Source: Pseudomonas fulva NBRC 16637 = DSM 17717
GTDB taxonomy: Bacteria; Pseudomonadota; Gammaproteobacteria; Pseudomonadales; Pseudomonadaceae
Direction of reading: 5' to 3'
NCBI RefSeq assembly: GCF_000730565.1
Contig: NZ_BBIQ01000021.1
Coordinates: 24,991 to 88,990, forward strand
Length of the DNA: 64,000 nt
The notes under the pieces were generated by a model. The model searched no databases. It saw only the letters and a program-made list of their open reading frames with translations, and had not been told where the DNA came from. Positions 9,292 to 17,059 of the stretch are shown piece by piece (position 1 is the first letter of the stretch; each line of letters opens with the position of its first letter). The position numbers and the translations under genes were made by a program.

Positions 9292-9768
9292 GTGGAACAC
9301 TATTATCGCGAGTTGGTCAATTTCCTGAGCGCACGCCTCGGTAGCCGCCAGGCTGCCGAGGATGTGGCCCATGACGCCTACGTCCGGGTGCTGGAGCGTG
9401 TCGATGCGCAAGTGATCGAGCACCCCCGCGCGTTTCTTTATCGCACTGCGCTCAACCTGGTGGTGGATCGACACCGGCGTCACTTGATTCGCCAGACCGA
9501 ACCGCTGGAAGTGCTCGATGAGGGTATTCAGTGGCAGCACACGCTCTGGTCCCAGGACATGCACCACGCCCAGCGCCTGGACCTGCTCAAGCGTGCCTTG
9601 GACGAACTGCCCAAGCCATGCCGTGACAGCTTTCTGCTGCGCAAGCTCGAAGGCTTGTCCCATCCGCAGATTGCCGAACGCCTGGGCTTGTCGCGCAGCC
9701 TGGTGGAAAAGCACATCGTCAATGCCATGAAGCACTGCCGGCAACGCATGCGCCAGTGGGAGTCCTGA
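9292..9768 (+). CDS. fpvI: ECF sigma factor, FpvI/FecI-like
   Basis: An iron-starvation sigma-70 family member. Sigma region 2 is visible as EDVAHDAYVRVLE followed by HPRAFLYRTALNLVVDRHRR. Region 4 is visible as LDELPKPCRDSFLLRKLEGLSHPQIAERLGLSRSLVEKHIVNAM, recognisable by its HPQIAERLG helix-turn-helix. The GTG at 9292 gives 158 aa starting VEHYYREL and leaves room for the Fur-like promoter. An ATG at 9229 is possible but sits only 9 nt after the Fur site. In P. aeruginosa fpvI lies next to fpvR and pvdRT-opmQ. Here no fpvR anti-sigma gene follows, so the symbol is tentative. Confidence 0.7.
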   Translation: MEHYYRELVNFLSARLGSRQAAEDVAHDAYVRVLERVDAQVIEHPRAFLYRTALNLVVDRHRRHLIRQTEPLEVLDEGIQWQHTLWSQDMHHAQRLDLLKRALDELPKPCRDSFLLRKLEGLSHPQIAERLGLSRSLVEKHIVNAMKHCRQRMRQWES

Positions 9769-9920
9769 CGGCACGCCGCGCAAACTGCACATTCTGTCGG
9801 GCCACCGCTTGCTTTCCGAGGGTTTCCCGGCTTGTATCTAGGGGTATCAATGCTGGACTTGGCCAGGGCTTGACGGGCTCGACCAAGTCTTGGCGGCCCC
9901 TCCACTGTCCAGGTTCGACC

Positions 9921-10394
9921 ATGGCCAACAAGTCCTTGCGTATCCTGATTGCCGATGCTCACCCGCACCAACGCCTGCAACTGGAGCGTATGCTCAATGG
10001 CCTGGGGTATTACCGTATTGCCCCCGTCGACAGTTTCGAGGAGCTACAGCGGCTGGTGCTGGGTGCCCTCCAGCCCTTCCACCTGCTGTTGGGCAATATC
10101 GAGTTGGCCAGCCACGCAGGCGTGGACCTGGCCCGGTTTTGCCGGGTCAGCACGCAGATCCAGCATGCCCTGCTTTACCATTGCGCCCAACTGAAGGTGC
10201 CTGCGGTACCCCAGGCCGAGCGCCAGGCGGTCAGCCTGAGCCTGCCGCACGTGCCCGACGATGCCGCCCTGGCGTCCTTTATGTCGATCGTCGACGCACC
10301 CCTGGTGGTGGGCACCCTACGGATGCCGGACGGGTTGCGCAGGGGAGGCCCCAGAGCACCCGGCAACTTGGCCCAGACGGTCTTTCATCGCTGA
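9921..10394 (+). CDS. Degenerate response-regulator receiver protein
   Basis: A 157-aa protein whose first 80 residues resemble a CheY-type receiver (LRILIADAHPHQRLQLERML). The acidic pair is reduced to ADAH, and the phospho-acceptor position is Asn59 in LLLGNIEL instead of Asp. The conserved Lys is not evident. The C-terminal half is not recognisable and ends in an Arg/Gly/Pro-rich tail. It is probably not phosphorylated in the usual way. The gene sits alone between the sigma gene and the MFS gene, with no kinase nearby. The start ATG at 9921 was chosen because the receiver fold begins there. Confidence 0.65.
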   Translation: MANKSLRILIADAHPHQRLQLERMLNGLGYYRIAPVDSFEELQRLVLGALQPFHLLLGNIELASHAGVDLARFCRVSTQIQHALLYHCAQLKVPAVPQAERQAVSLSLPHVPDDAALASFMSIVDAPLVVGTLRMPDGLRRGGPRAPGNLAQTVFHR

Positions 10395-10467
10395 TCCAGG
10401 CAGGGTAGGGGCAATCGGGTCGCTATTTGCTATCCTCCGGCCTTTGACCATTGCTGCGAAACCTGCC

Positions 10468-11787
10468 ATGACTGCCACCGATACCGCTCGTCCACCCCGG
10501 TTCACCCGCCGTGACCACCGGACGCTGGGCCTGGCTGCGCTGGGCGGCGCGCTGGAAATCTACGATTTCATCATCTTCGTCTTCTTCGCCCTCACCCTCA
10601 GCCAGCTGTTCTTCCCGCCTGAGATGCCTCAATGGCTACGGCTGCTGCAAAGCTTCGGCATCTTCGTCACCGGTTACCTGGCCCGGCCACTGGGCGGCAT
10701 CCTGATGGCGCATTTCGCTGATCACCTGGGCCGCAAGCGCGTGTTCAGCCTGAGCATTTTGATGATGGCGCTGCCGTGCCTGCTCATCGGCGTCATGCCG
10801 ACGTATGCCGACATTGGGTACGCGGCGCCGTTGTTGTTGCTGGCGCTACGCATCCTGCAAGGGGCCGCGGTCGGTGGTGAAGTGCCCAGTGCCTGGACCT
10901 TCGTTGCCGAACATGCGCCGCCCGGGCGACGCGGCTATGCCTTGGGCTTTCTGCAGGCCGGGCTCACGTTCGGCTATCTGCTGGGCGCACTGACGGCAAC
11001 CTTGCTGGCCCATGTGTTCTCGCCCGAGGAAATACTCAGCTACGCCTGGCGTTATCCGTTCCTGCTGGGGGGCGTGTTCGGGGTCATCGGCGTGTGGTTG
11101 CGCCGCTGGCTGAGTGAAACACCGGTTTTCCTGGCGTTGCGTAGTCAACAGGCGCCGGTGAAGTTTCCTTTGCGACAGGTGCTTGGCGAACATAAACGCG
11201 CTTTGGCACCCGCGGCGCTGCTGACCTGCGTGCTGACCTCGGCGGTGGTGGTGCTGGTGGTGATCACCCCGACGGTCATGCAGCAGCGCTTTGGCATGAG
11301 CGCGGGAGATACCTTTGCCCTGAGCAGCGTGGGCATCGTGTTTCTGAACCTGGGCTGTGTGCTTGCCGGGTTGCTGGTCGACCGCGTGGGCGCGTGGCGG
11401 GCGCTGCTGTTGTACAGCGTGCTGCTACCCCTCGGGGTCGGCGTGCTCTATGCCAGCCTGATCGGGCACTGGGGCATGACCTGGGTGGCCTATGCCCTGG
11501 CGGGCTTGTCGTGCGGTGTGGTGGGCGTGGTGCCATCGGTCATGGTCGGGCTGTTCCCTGCTCAGATTCGCGTATCGGGCATTTCGTTCACCTACAACGT
11601 GGCCTATGCGCTGTGGGCCAGTATCACGCCCTTGGCGCTTATCGCACTGATGCCATGGAGCCCTTGGGTGTGTGTCGGGTTCTGTCTGGTGATGGGCGGG
11701 GTAGGGGTAATGACCTCGGTGTACTTCGGGCGGCGAGAGCCCATGGCGGCGGGTGAAGCGGGGCTTGAGCTCCCGCGCACGGCCTGA
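10468..11787 (+). CDS. MFS transporter, metabolite:H+ symporter (MHS) type
   Basis: A 439-aa inner-membrane transporter with about 12 predicted helices. The loop 2-3 signature GYLARPLGGILMAHFADHLGRK is diagnostic of the MHS/ProP-KgtP branch (shown in part: RPLGG...DHLGRKR). The first helix follows a basic N-terminus, LGGALEIYDFIIFVFF, as in dicarboxylate or sialate-type symporters. The substrate cannot be read from the sequence. The start at 10468 gives the family length, and an in-frame extension upstream overlaps the preceding gene in another frame. A strong bidirectional terminator follows. Confidence 0.8.
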   Translation: MTATDTARPPRFTRRDHRTLGLAALGGALEIYDFIIFVFFALTLSQLFFPPEMPQWLRLLQSFGIFVTGYLARPLGGILMAHFADHLGRKRVFSLSILMMALPCLLIGVMPTYADIGYAAPLLLLALRILQGAAVGGEVPSAWTFVAEHAPPGRRGYALGFLQAGLTFGYLLGALTATLLAHVFSPEEILSYAWRYPFLLGGVFGVIGVWLRRWLSETPVFLALRSQQAPVKFPLRQVLGEHKRALAPAALLTCVLTSAVVVLVVITPTVMQQRFGMSAGDTFALSSVGIVFLNLGCVLAGLLVDRVGAWRALLLYSVLLPLGVGVLYASLIGHWGMTWVAYALAGLSCGVVGVVPSVMVGLFPAQIRVSGISFTYNVAYALWASITPLALIALMPWSPWVCVGFCLVMGGVGVMTSVYFGRREPMAAGEAGLELPRTA

Positions 11788-11828
11788 CACTCACAATCAC
11801 ACCGTTTCGGAGCACACCCTGCAAAAAA

Positions 11829-11854
11829 GCCCCCGGTTCTTTCGAACCGGGGGC
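11829..11854. terminator. Bidirectional rho-independent terminator (MFS gene / ETF-QO)
   Basis: A perfect 11-bp stem (GCCCCCGGTTC / GAACCGGGGGC) with a TTTC loop, flanked by A6 on the left and T5 on the right. It lies between convergent genes and can serve both. Confidence 0.92.
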
Positions 11855-11880
11855 TTTTTGTATCGTGCAGAGCGAGGTGA

Positions 11881-13545
11881 CTACATGTTCGGGTAGTTGG
11901 GCCCGCCAGCGCCTTCAGGCGTGACCCAAGTGATGTTCTGGGCCGGGTCCTTGATGTCGCACGTCTTGCAGTGCACGCAGTTCTGCGCGTTGATCTGGAA
12001 GCGCTTGCTGCCATCTTCCTGGGTGACCACTTCGTAGACGCCTGCCGGGCAATAGCGCTGGGCAGGTTCGTCATAAAGCGGCAGGTTGCTGGCGATCGGA
12101 ATGTTCGGATCGGCTAGCTTCAGGTGGCAGGGTTGCTCTTCTTCATGGTTGGTGCTGGACAAGAAGACCGAGCTGAGCTTGTCGAAGCTGAGCTTGCCGT
12201 CGGGCTTGGGGTACTCGATTTTTTGCGAGTCCGCGGCCAGCTTCAGGCAGGCATAGTCGGGCTTGGTGTCGCGCAGCGTGAAGGGCAGCTTGCCGGCGAA
12301 CCAGTTCTGGTCGATGTAGTTGAACGCAGCACCGAGCAACGGGCCGAACTTGTGCATGGCCGGGCCGAAGTTGCGGCTGGCGAACAGCTCCTCATGCAGC
12401 CAGCTGGCCTTGAAGGCACTGACATAGCTGTCGAGCTGGTCACCGCCCTCACTGCCGGCGATCAGGGCGTCAGCGACGGCCTCTGCGGCGAGCATGCCCG
12501 ACTTCATGGCCGTATGGCTGCCCTTGATCTTGGCCACGTTCATGGTACCCAGGTCGCAACCGATCAGGGCGCCACCCTTGAACACCATCTTGGGCAGCGA
12601 GTTGATGCCGCCCTTGGCCAGGGCGCGGGCACCGTAGCTGATGCGTTTGCCGCCTTCGAGGTACTGGCTGATCACCGGGTGGTGTTTCAGGCGCTGGAAC
12701 TCGTCGAAGGGCGACAGGTAGGGGTTGGCGTAGGACAGGTCGACGATCAGCCCGACCACCACCTGGTTGTTCTCCAAGTGGTAAAGGAACGAGCCACCGG
12801 TGTTGTCTTTGGCCATGACGTCCAGCGGCCAGCCGGCGGTGTGCACCACCAAGCCTTGCTGGTGCTTGGCTGGGTCGATTTCCCACAGCTCCTTGAGCCC
12901 GATGCCGTAGTGCTGGACATCCGAATCGCTATCAAGCTTGAAGCGCTTGATCAGTTGCTTGCCGATATGGCCACGGCAGCCTTCGGCGAACAAGGTGTAT
13001 TTGGCGCGCAGTTCCATGCCCGGCGTGTACAAACCGTCCTTGGGCTGGCCTTCGCGATCGACACCCAAGTCGCCTGTGACGATGCCGCGTACGACGCCGT
13101 CCTTGTCGAACAGCGCTTCCTGGGCTGCGAAGCCTGGGTAGATCTCGACACCCAGGTTCTCGGCCTGCTGGGCCAGCCAGCGGCACAGGTTGCCCAGCGA
13201 GATGATGTAGTTGCCCTGGTTGTGCATGGTCTTGGGCACGAACAGGTCAGGCACCTTGGTGGCGCTGCCGGCATCCTTGAGCACGTAGATGTCGTCACGC
13301 TTGACCTCAGTGTTCAGCGGCGCGCCCAGCGCCTTCCAGTCCGGGAACAGCTCGTTCAGGGCGCGTGGCTCGAACACGGCGCCGGAGAGAATATGGGCAC
13401 CGACTTCGGAGCCTTTTTCCACCACGCAGACGCTGATTTCGCTACCGGCTTCGGCGGCCTTCTGCTTCAGGCGGCAGGCGGCGGACAGACCCGCCGGGCC
13501 GGCGCCGACGATGACCACGTCGAATTCCATGTATTCGCGTTCCAC
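11881..13545 (-). CDS. etfD: Electron transfer flavoprotein-ubiquinone oxidoreductase
   Basis: A 554-aa iron-sulfur flavoprotein that passes electrons from reduced ETF to ubiquinone at the inner membrane, linking acyl-CoA and other dehydrogenases to respiration. FAD-binding GAGPAGLSAACRL lies near the N-terminus. The C-terminal [4Fe-4S] ligands are in CVHCKTCDIKDP, and the ubiquinone-binding middle region is present at normal length. The start is the GTG at 13545, because AGGAG lies 7 nt before it. The ATG at 13566 upstream lacks a Shine-Dalgarno site and adds an atypical extension. It is divergent from its partner etfBA. Confidence 0.9.
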   Translation of the reverse strand: MEREYMEFDVVIVGAGPAGLSAACRLKQKAAEAGSEISVCVVEKGSEVGAHILSGAVFEPRALNELFPDWKALGAPLNTEVKRDDIYVLKDAGSATKVPDLFVPKTMHNQGNYIISLGNLCRWLAQQAENLGVEIYPGFAAQEALFDKDGVVRGIVTGDLGVDREGQPKDGLYTPGMELRAKYTLFAEGCRGHIGKQLIKRFKLDSDSDVQHYGIGLKELWEIDPAKHQQGLVVHTAGWPLDVMAKDNTGGSFLYHLENNQVVVGLIVDLSYANPYLSPFDEFQRLKHHPVISQYLEGGKRISYGARALAKGGINSLPKMVFKGGALIGCDLGTMNVAKIKGSHTAMKSGMLAAEAVADALIAGSEGGDQLDSYVSAFKASWLHEELFASRNFGPAMHKFGPLLGAAFNYIDQNWFAGKLPFTLRDTKPDYACLKLAADSQKIEYPKPDGKLSFDKLSSVFLSSTNHEEEQPCHLKLADPNIPIASNLPLYDEPAQRYCPAGVYEVVTQEDGSKRFQINAQNCVHCKTCDIKDPAQNITWVTPEGAGGPNYPNM

Positions 13546-13678
13546 AGGTTCTCTCCTACTCATCAAGGCTCATAGCTGTTGCTTTGTCTTATGGGTGCGC
13601 GGGCATTCGCAGCGGTGGCGAGGCCACCAGGTTGTAGCTGGGCAAATGACGAACTACACCGTTTTGTCTTAGACGCGC

Positions 13679-13707
13679 ATTATATCTACACCACTTGACC
13701 GGTCCAA
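13679..13707 (-). promoter_or_regulatory. Sigma-70 promoter of ETF-QO
   Basis: Minus-strand TTGGAC (13702-13707), a 17-nt spacer and TATAAT (13679-13684). The match to the vegetative consensus is very good. Confidence 0.8.
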
Positions 13708-13709
13708 TA

Positions 13710-13723
13710 CAAACGTTTGTTTG
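13710..13723. promoter_or_regulatory. PsrA-type operator at the ETF-QO promoter
   Basis: CAAAC-GTTT-GTTTG matches the published PsrA pattern (G/C)AAAC-N2-4-GTTT(G/C). It lies 2 bp upstream of the -35 hexamer of the ETF-QO promoter. PsrA is a TetR-family repressor relieved by long-chain acyl groups, which suits a beta-oxidation electron carrier. Confidence 0.65.
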
Positions 13724-14120
13724 AATTTGCCGCAGCCCAGTAAAATCAAAGGTACGCGGCTGGAAGGTGACCGATTTGCCGTATTGACCGGATGGGGTGA
13801 TACGGTCAAGATACGAGCGGTTTTACGTTCGCCGTAGGCATGCAGCCGGGCGCAGGTACACCTCTAAAGACCAGGTGTGGAGCAGGGTTTTCAAGCGTTC
13901 AAGCGGTTTGTAGTGAAGTCTACACGCCACGACAGCAAATGGCCCGCGTGCATTTTTGCCCCAGGCATGTGCACAGGACTGATGGGTCGGGGCGCGCTTG
14001 GTTGCGGTCACCATGAAAACTTCGTCTGCGGCTCGTTTCCAGAGGTGCCCTTGTACCCACGCGTATCGCAGGGCCTAGTCCCAGGCGACTATCTATTCAC
14101 CGGAGAGTAACGAGGAATCC

Positions 14121-14870
14121 ATGAAGGTTCTTGTAGCTGTCAAACGAGTGGTCGACTACAACGTCAAGGTTCGCGTCAAGGCGGACAACTCCGGCGTCGA
14201 CCTTGCTAACGTCAAGATGTCCATGAACCCCTTCTGCGAAATTGCCGTGGAAGAGGCCGTTCGCCTAAAGGAAAAAGGCGTTGCGACCGAGATCGTGGTC
14301 GTATCCGTCGGCCCGACTACCGCCCAGGAGCAGTTGCGTACCGCCCTGGCGCTGGGTGCCGACCGCGCCATCCTGGTCGAAGCAGCCGACGAGCTGAACT
14401 CCCTGGCAGTGGCCAAGGCGCTCAAGGCCGTGGTCGACAAGGAGCAGCCGCAGCTGGTCATTCTCGGCAAGCAGGCCATCGACAGTGACAACAACCAGAC
14501 CGGCCAGATGCTCGCCGCACTGACCGGTTACGCCCAGGGCACCTTCGCGTCCAAGGTCGAAGTCGCTGGCGACAAGCTCAACGTCACCCGTGAAATCGAC
14601 GGCGGCCTGCAAACCGTCGCGCTCAACCTGCCGGCCATCGTCACCACCGACCTGCGCCTGAACGAGCCGCGCTACGCGTCGTTGCCCAACATCATGAAGG
14701 CCAAGAAGAAGCCGCTCGAGACCCTGACGCCAGATGCGCTGGGCGTTTCCCTGGTCTCTACCAACAAGACCCTGAAAGTCGAAGCACCCGCTGCCCGTGG
14801 CGCTGGCATCAAGGTCAAATCGGTGGCCGAACTGGTCGAGAAGCTGAAGAACGAAGCGAAGGTAATCTAA
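14121..14870 (+). CDS. etfB: Electron transfer flavoprotein beta subunit
   Basis: A 249-aa small subunit of the heterodimeric ETF, which binds AMP and accepts electrons from acyl-CoA dehydrogenases. The family start MKVLVAVKRVVDYNVKVRVK is present, as are the anchoring loop LNLPAIVTTDLRLNEPRYASLPNIMKAKKK (shown in part: NLPAIVTTDLRLNEPRY) and LILGKQAIDSDNNQTGQMLAA-type adenine-binding residues (KQAIDSDNNQ). A Shine-Dalgarno-like AACGAGGA precedes the ATG. etfA follows directly with no spacer. Confidence 0.95.
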   Translation: MKVLVAVKRVVDYNVKVRVKADNSGVDLANVKMSMNPFCEIAVEEAVRLKEKGVATEIVVVSVGPTTAQEQLRTALALGADRAILVEAADELNSLAVAKALKAVVDKEQPQLVILGKQAIDSDNNQTGQMLAALTGYAQGTFASKVEVAGDKLNVTREIDGGLQTVALNLPAIVTTDLRLNEPRYASLPNIMKAKKKPLETLTPDALGVSLVSTNKTLKVEAPAARGAGIKVKSVAELVEKLKNEAKVI

Positions 14871-15800
14871 ATGACTATCCTGGTTGTCGCTGAATACGAG
14901 AACGGTGCCGTAGCACCGTCCACCCTCAATACCGTTGCTGCCGCCGCCAAGATCGGTGGTGACGTGCACGTACTGGTCGCCGGTCAGAACGTAGGTGCCA
15001 TTGGCGAATCCGCCGCCAAGATCGCTGGCGTGGCCAAGGTGCTGGTCGCCGATAATGCCGCCTACGCCCATGCGCTGCCCGAAAACGTTGCGCCGTTGAT
15101 CGTCGAGCTTGCCCAGGGCTACAGCCACGTGCTGGCCCCGGCCACTACCAATGGCAAGAACACCCTGCCGCGCGTTGCAGCGCTGCTGGACGTCGATCAG
15201 ATCTCCGAAATCATCTCGGTCGAATCTGCCGACACCTTCAAGCGCCCGATCTACGCGGGTAACGCCATCGCTACCGTGCAATCGAGCGCCAGCGTGAAGG
15301 TCATCACCGTGCGCACCACCGGCTTCGATGCCGTGGCCGCCGAAGGTGGCACCGCCGCTGTCGAGGCGGTGGGTGCTGCCCACGATGCTGGCATTTCGGC
15401 GTTCGTTTCCGAAGAGCTGGCCAAGTCCGATCGTCCTGAGCTGACCGCTGCCAAAATCGTCGTTTCCGGCGGTCGCGGCATGGGTAACGGCGATAACTTC
15501 AGCCACCTGTATAGCTTGGCCGACAAGCTTGGCGCCGCTGTTGGCGCATCCCGTGCGGCCGTCGATGCGGGCTTTGTGCCCAACGACATGCAGGTCGGCC
15601 AGACCGGCAAGATCGTCGCTCCGCAGTTGTACATCGCCGTGGGTATCTCGGGCGCCATCCAGCACCTGGCCGGGATGAAGGATTCCAAGGTGATCGTGGC
15701 GATCAACAAGGACGAAGAGGCACCGATTTTCCAGGTGGCCGACTACGGCCTGGTTGCCGACCTGTTCGAAGCCGTGCCGGAGCTGGAAAAGCTGGTCTGA
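14871..15800 (+). CDS. etfA: Electron transfer flavoprotein alpha subunit
   Basis: A 309-aa large subunit carrying the FAD. The C-terminal FAD domain is clear: SGGRGMGNGDNF, VGASRAAVDAGFV, VGQTGKIVAPQLYIAVGISGAIQH in family order (key residues GQTGK and GISGAIQHLAG). Its start codon immediately follows the etfB stop, so the two are translationally linked. A strong terminator ends the operon 20 nt downstream. Electrons pass from this subunit to ETF-QO, encoded divergently upstream. Confidence 0.95.
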   Translation: MTILVVAEYENGAVAPSTLNTVAAAAKIGGDVHVLVAGQNVGAIGESAAKIAGVAKVLVADNAAYAHALPENVAPLIVELAQGYSHVLAPATTNGKNTLPRVAALLDVDQISEIISVESADTFKRPIYAGNAIATVQSSASVKVITVRTTGFDAVAAEGGTAAVEAVGAAHDAGISAFVSEELAKSDRPELTAAKIVVSGGRGMGNGDNFSHLYSLADKLGAAVGASRAAVDAGFVPNDMQVGQTGKIVAPQLYIAVGISGAIQHLAGMKDSKVIVAINKDEEAPIFQVADYGLVADLFEAVPELEKLV

Positions 15801-15822
15801 TCCGCTGGCTTCACTTATAAAG

Positions 15823-15851
15823 AACCCGGCCCTCTCGTTGAGGGCCGGGTT
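15823..15851 (+). terminator. Rho-independent terminator of etfBA
   Basis: An 11-bp stem AACCCGGCCCT / AGGGCCGGGTT with a 7-nt loop, followed by a T-rich tail to about 15856. Confidence 0.93.
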
Positions 15852-15874
15852 TTTTTATGGTCGAGGAGTGTGGG

Positions 15875-16696
15875 ATGAGGTTGCGTGCAATGGGCAGGGT
15901 GCTGGCCTGCATGACAGTTCTGGTATCGCCGCTGGCGATGGCGGCAGGCAAGTGCGAACGCCTGGTGGCCACCGGCAGCCCCGACGCGCCGCCTTACTCG
16001 TGGCAGGACCCCAAAGACCCCAAGCACTTGATTGGCGCCAACGTCGACCTGCTACGCCACGTGGCGAGCGAGCTGGGAATCAAGGTGGAAGTGCTCAACG
16101 CGGGTAGGCGCGACCAGGCCCTTGAGGAAGTGCGCAGCGGTCGCATGGACCTGCTGCTCGATGCGCCGCTGCAAGTGGAGCAATTGACGTCACTGGACTA
16201 CATCCACCCGCCGCTGCAGCTCAACGAGTACCTGGTATGGACGCGGCACGATGCCGAGTTGACCTTCGATGGCCCAGCTGACCTTGCGCGTTATCGGGGC
16301 AGTCTGTCGGAACGGGCGCGGTTGACCCCTGCCTTTACCGCGTTCGCCAAAGACCAGTTGAAACCGGTGATGGCGCAGAACCTGACCCAGGCCTTTCAAA
16401 AGTTGGTACTCGGCCAGGTGGACTATGTGCTGGCCGGTCGCTATTCGGGCATGGCCATGGTCCAGAGCCTGGGCATGAACGATGCCCTGATTGCCCGCGG
16501 CCTACCCGTGGACCGACCTGGGCTGTACTTGGCGCTGTCCCATGACTCGGCGTGCAATGACAGTTGGCTGCGTGGGCATTTGGCGAAAAAGCTGACAGAA
16601 TTGCCCATCTCCGGTACGTCCGATGCTGTGCTGCAGGCCAATCTCGAGCGCTGGAAGGCTCAATTGCAGGTGCAGGGCGACGCCCCCAAACACTAG
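15875..16696 (+). CDS. Periplasmic solute-binding protein, SBP_bac_3 type
   Basis: A 273-aa protein with a signal peptide (MRLRAMGRVLACMTVLVSPL, then AMAAG cleavage region) and a polar-amino-acid-type binding fold (ATGSPDAPPYSWQD, GANVDLLRHVASELGIKVEV, RSGRMDLLLDAP). The start at 15875 has GAGGAG 8 nt upstream. An ATG 18 nt earlier is less well placed. No permease or ATPase gene is adjacent, so it may be an orphan binding protein or a sensor. The ligand is unknown. It runs into the lipoprotein genes downstream with a gap of about 10 nt, suggesting one transcript. Confidence 0.78.
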   Translation: MRLRAMGRVLACMTVLVSPLAMAAGKCERLVATGSPDAPPYSWQDPKDPKHLIGANVDLLRHVASELGIKVEVLNAGRRDQALEEVRSGRMDLLLDAPLQVEQLTSLDYIHPPLQLNEYLVWTRHDAELTFDGPADLARYRGSLSERARLTPAFTAFAKDQLKPVMAQNLTQAFQKLVLGQVDYVLAGRYSGMAMVQSLGMNDALIARGLPVDRPGLYLALSHDSACNDSWLRGHLAKKLTELPISGTSDAVLQANLERWKAQLQVQGDAPKH

Positions 16697-16705
16697 GAAG
16701 ATCGC

Positions 16706-17059
16706 GTGAAAACCCAACCTTTGATCCTTGCCATGGCCATGTTTGCCCTGGCTGGCTGCGCCAATGACCCTGCCCCGGATGAGCAGATGCGCCTTTCCGA
16801 GCAGGCCCTGGAACAAGCGAAAGCGGTTGGTGCTACCGACCAGGTCGAAGCGTTCAAGCTGGCCGAAGACAAACTGGGACGTGCTCGTACAAACATGCTC
16901 ACACAAGACTTTCGCGACGCTCGCATGCGCGCCGAACAGGCTGAGCTCGATGCTCGGCTGGCCGAGGCCCAGGTGTTGAACCAAAAGAGTGATGAGCAGT
17001 TGCAATTGCTGCAATCGAGGATCAAGCGCTTGCGCAAGCAGCTGGAGGTGCAGCCATGA
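16706..17059 (+). CDS. DUF4398 lipoprotein
   Basis: A 117-aa envelope lipoprotein. The GTG start is followed by a signal sequence with lipobox LAGC (Cys at about residue 18). The mature part is a single long, charged, Ala/Glu/Gln-rich helix and probably forms a coiled coil. DUF4398 proteins are often encoded beside OmpA-like lipoproteins, as here. The stop overlaps the next start (ATGA), so the two are translationally coupled. The function is not known. A structural role tethering outer membrane to peptidoglycan is an inference. Confidence 0.8.
   Translation: MKTQPLILAMAMFALAGCANDPAPDEQMRLSEQALEQAKAVGATDQVEAFKLAEDKLGRARTNMLTQDFRDARMRAEQAELDARLAEAQVLNQKSDEQLQLLQSRIKRLRKQLEVQP

Larger units (their letters stand above)
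13546..14120. other. Intergenic control region between ETF-QO and etfBA
   Basis: A 575-nt gene-free stretch. It holds the ETF-QO promoter, a PsrA-type palindrome next to it, and an inverted repeat TTGACCG (13784-13790) / CGGTCAA (13803-13809) with a 12-nt spacer that could be an operator facing etfBA. I could not assign the etfBA promoter with confidence. Confidence 0.6.
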
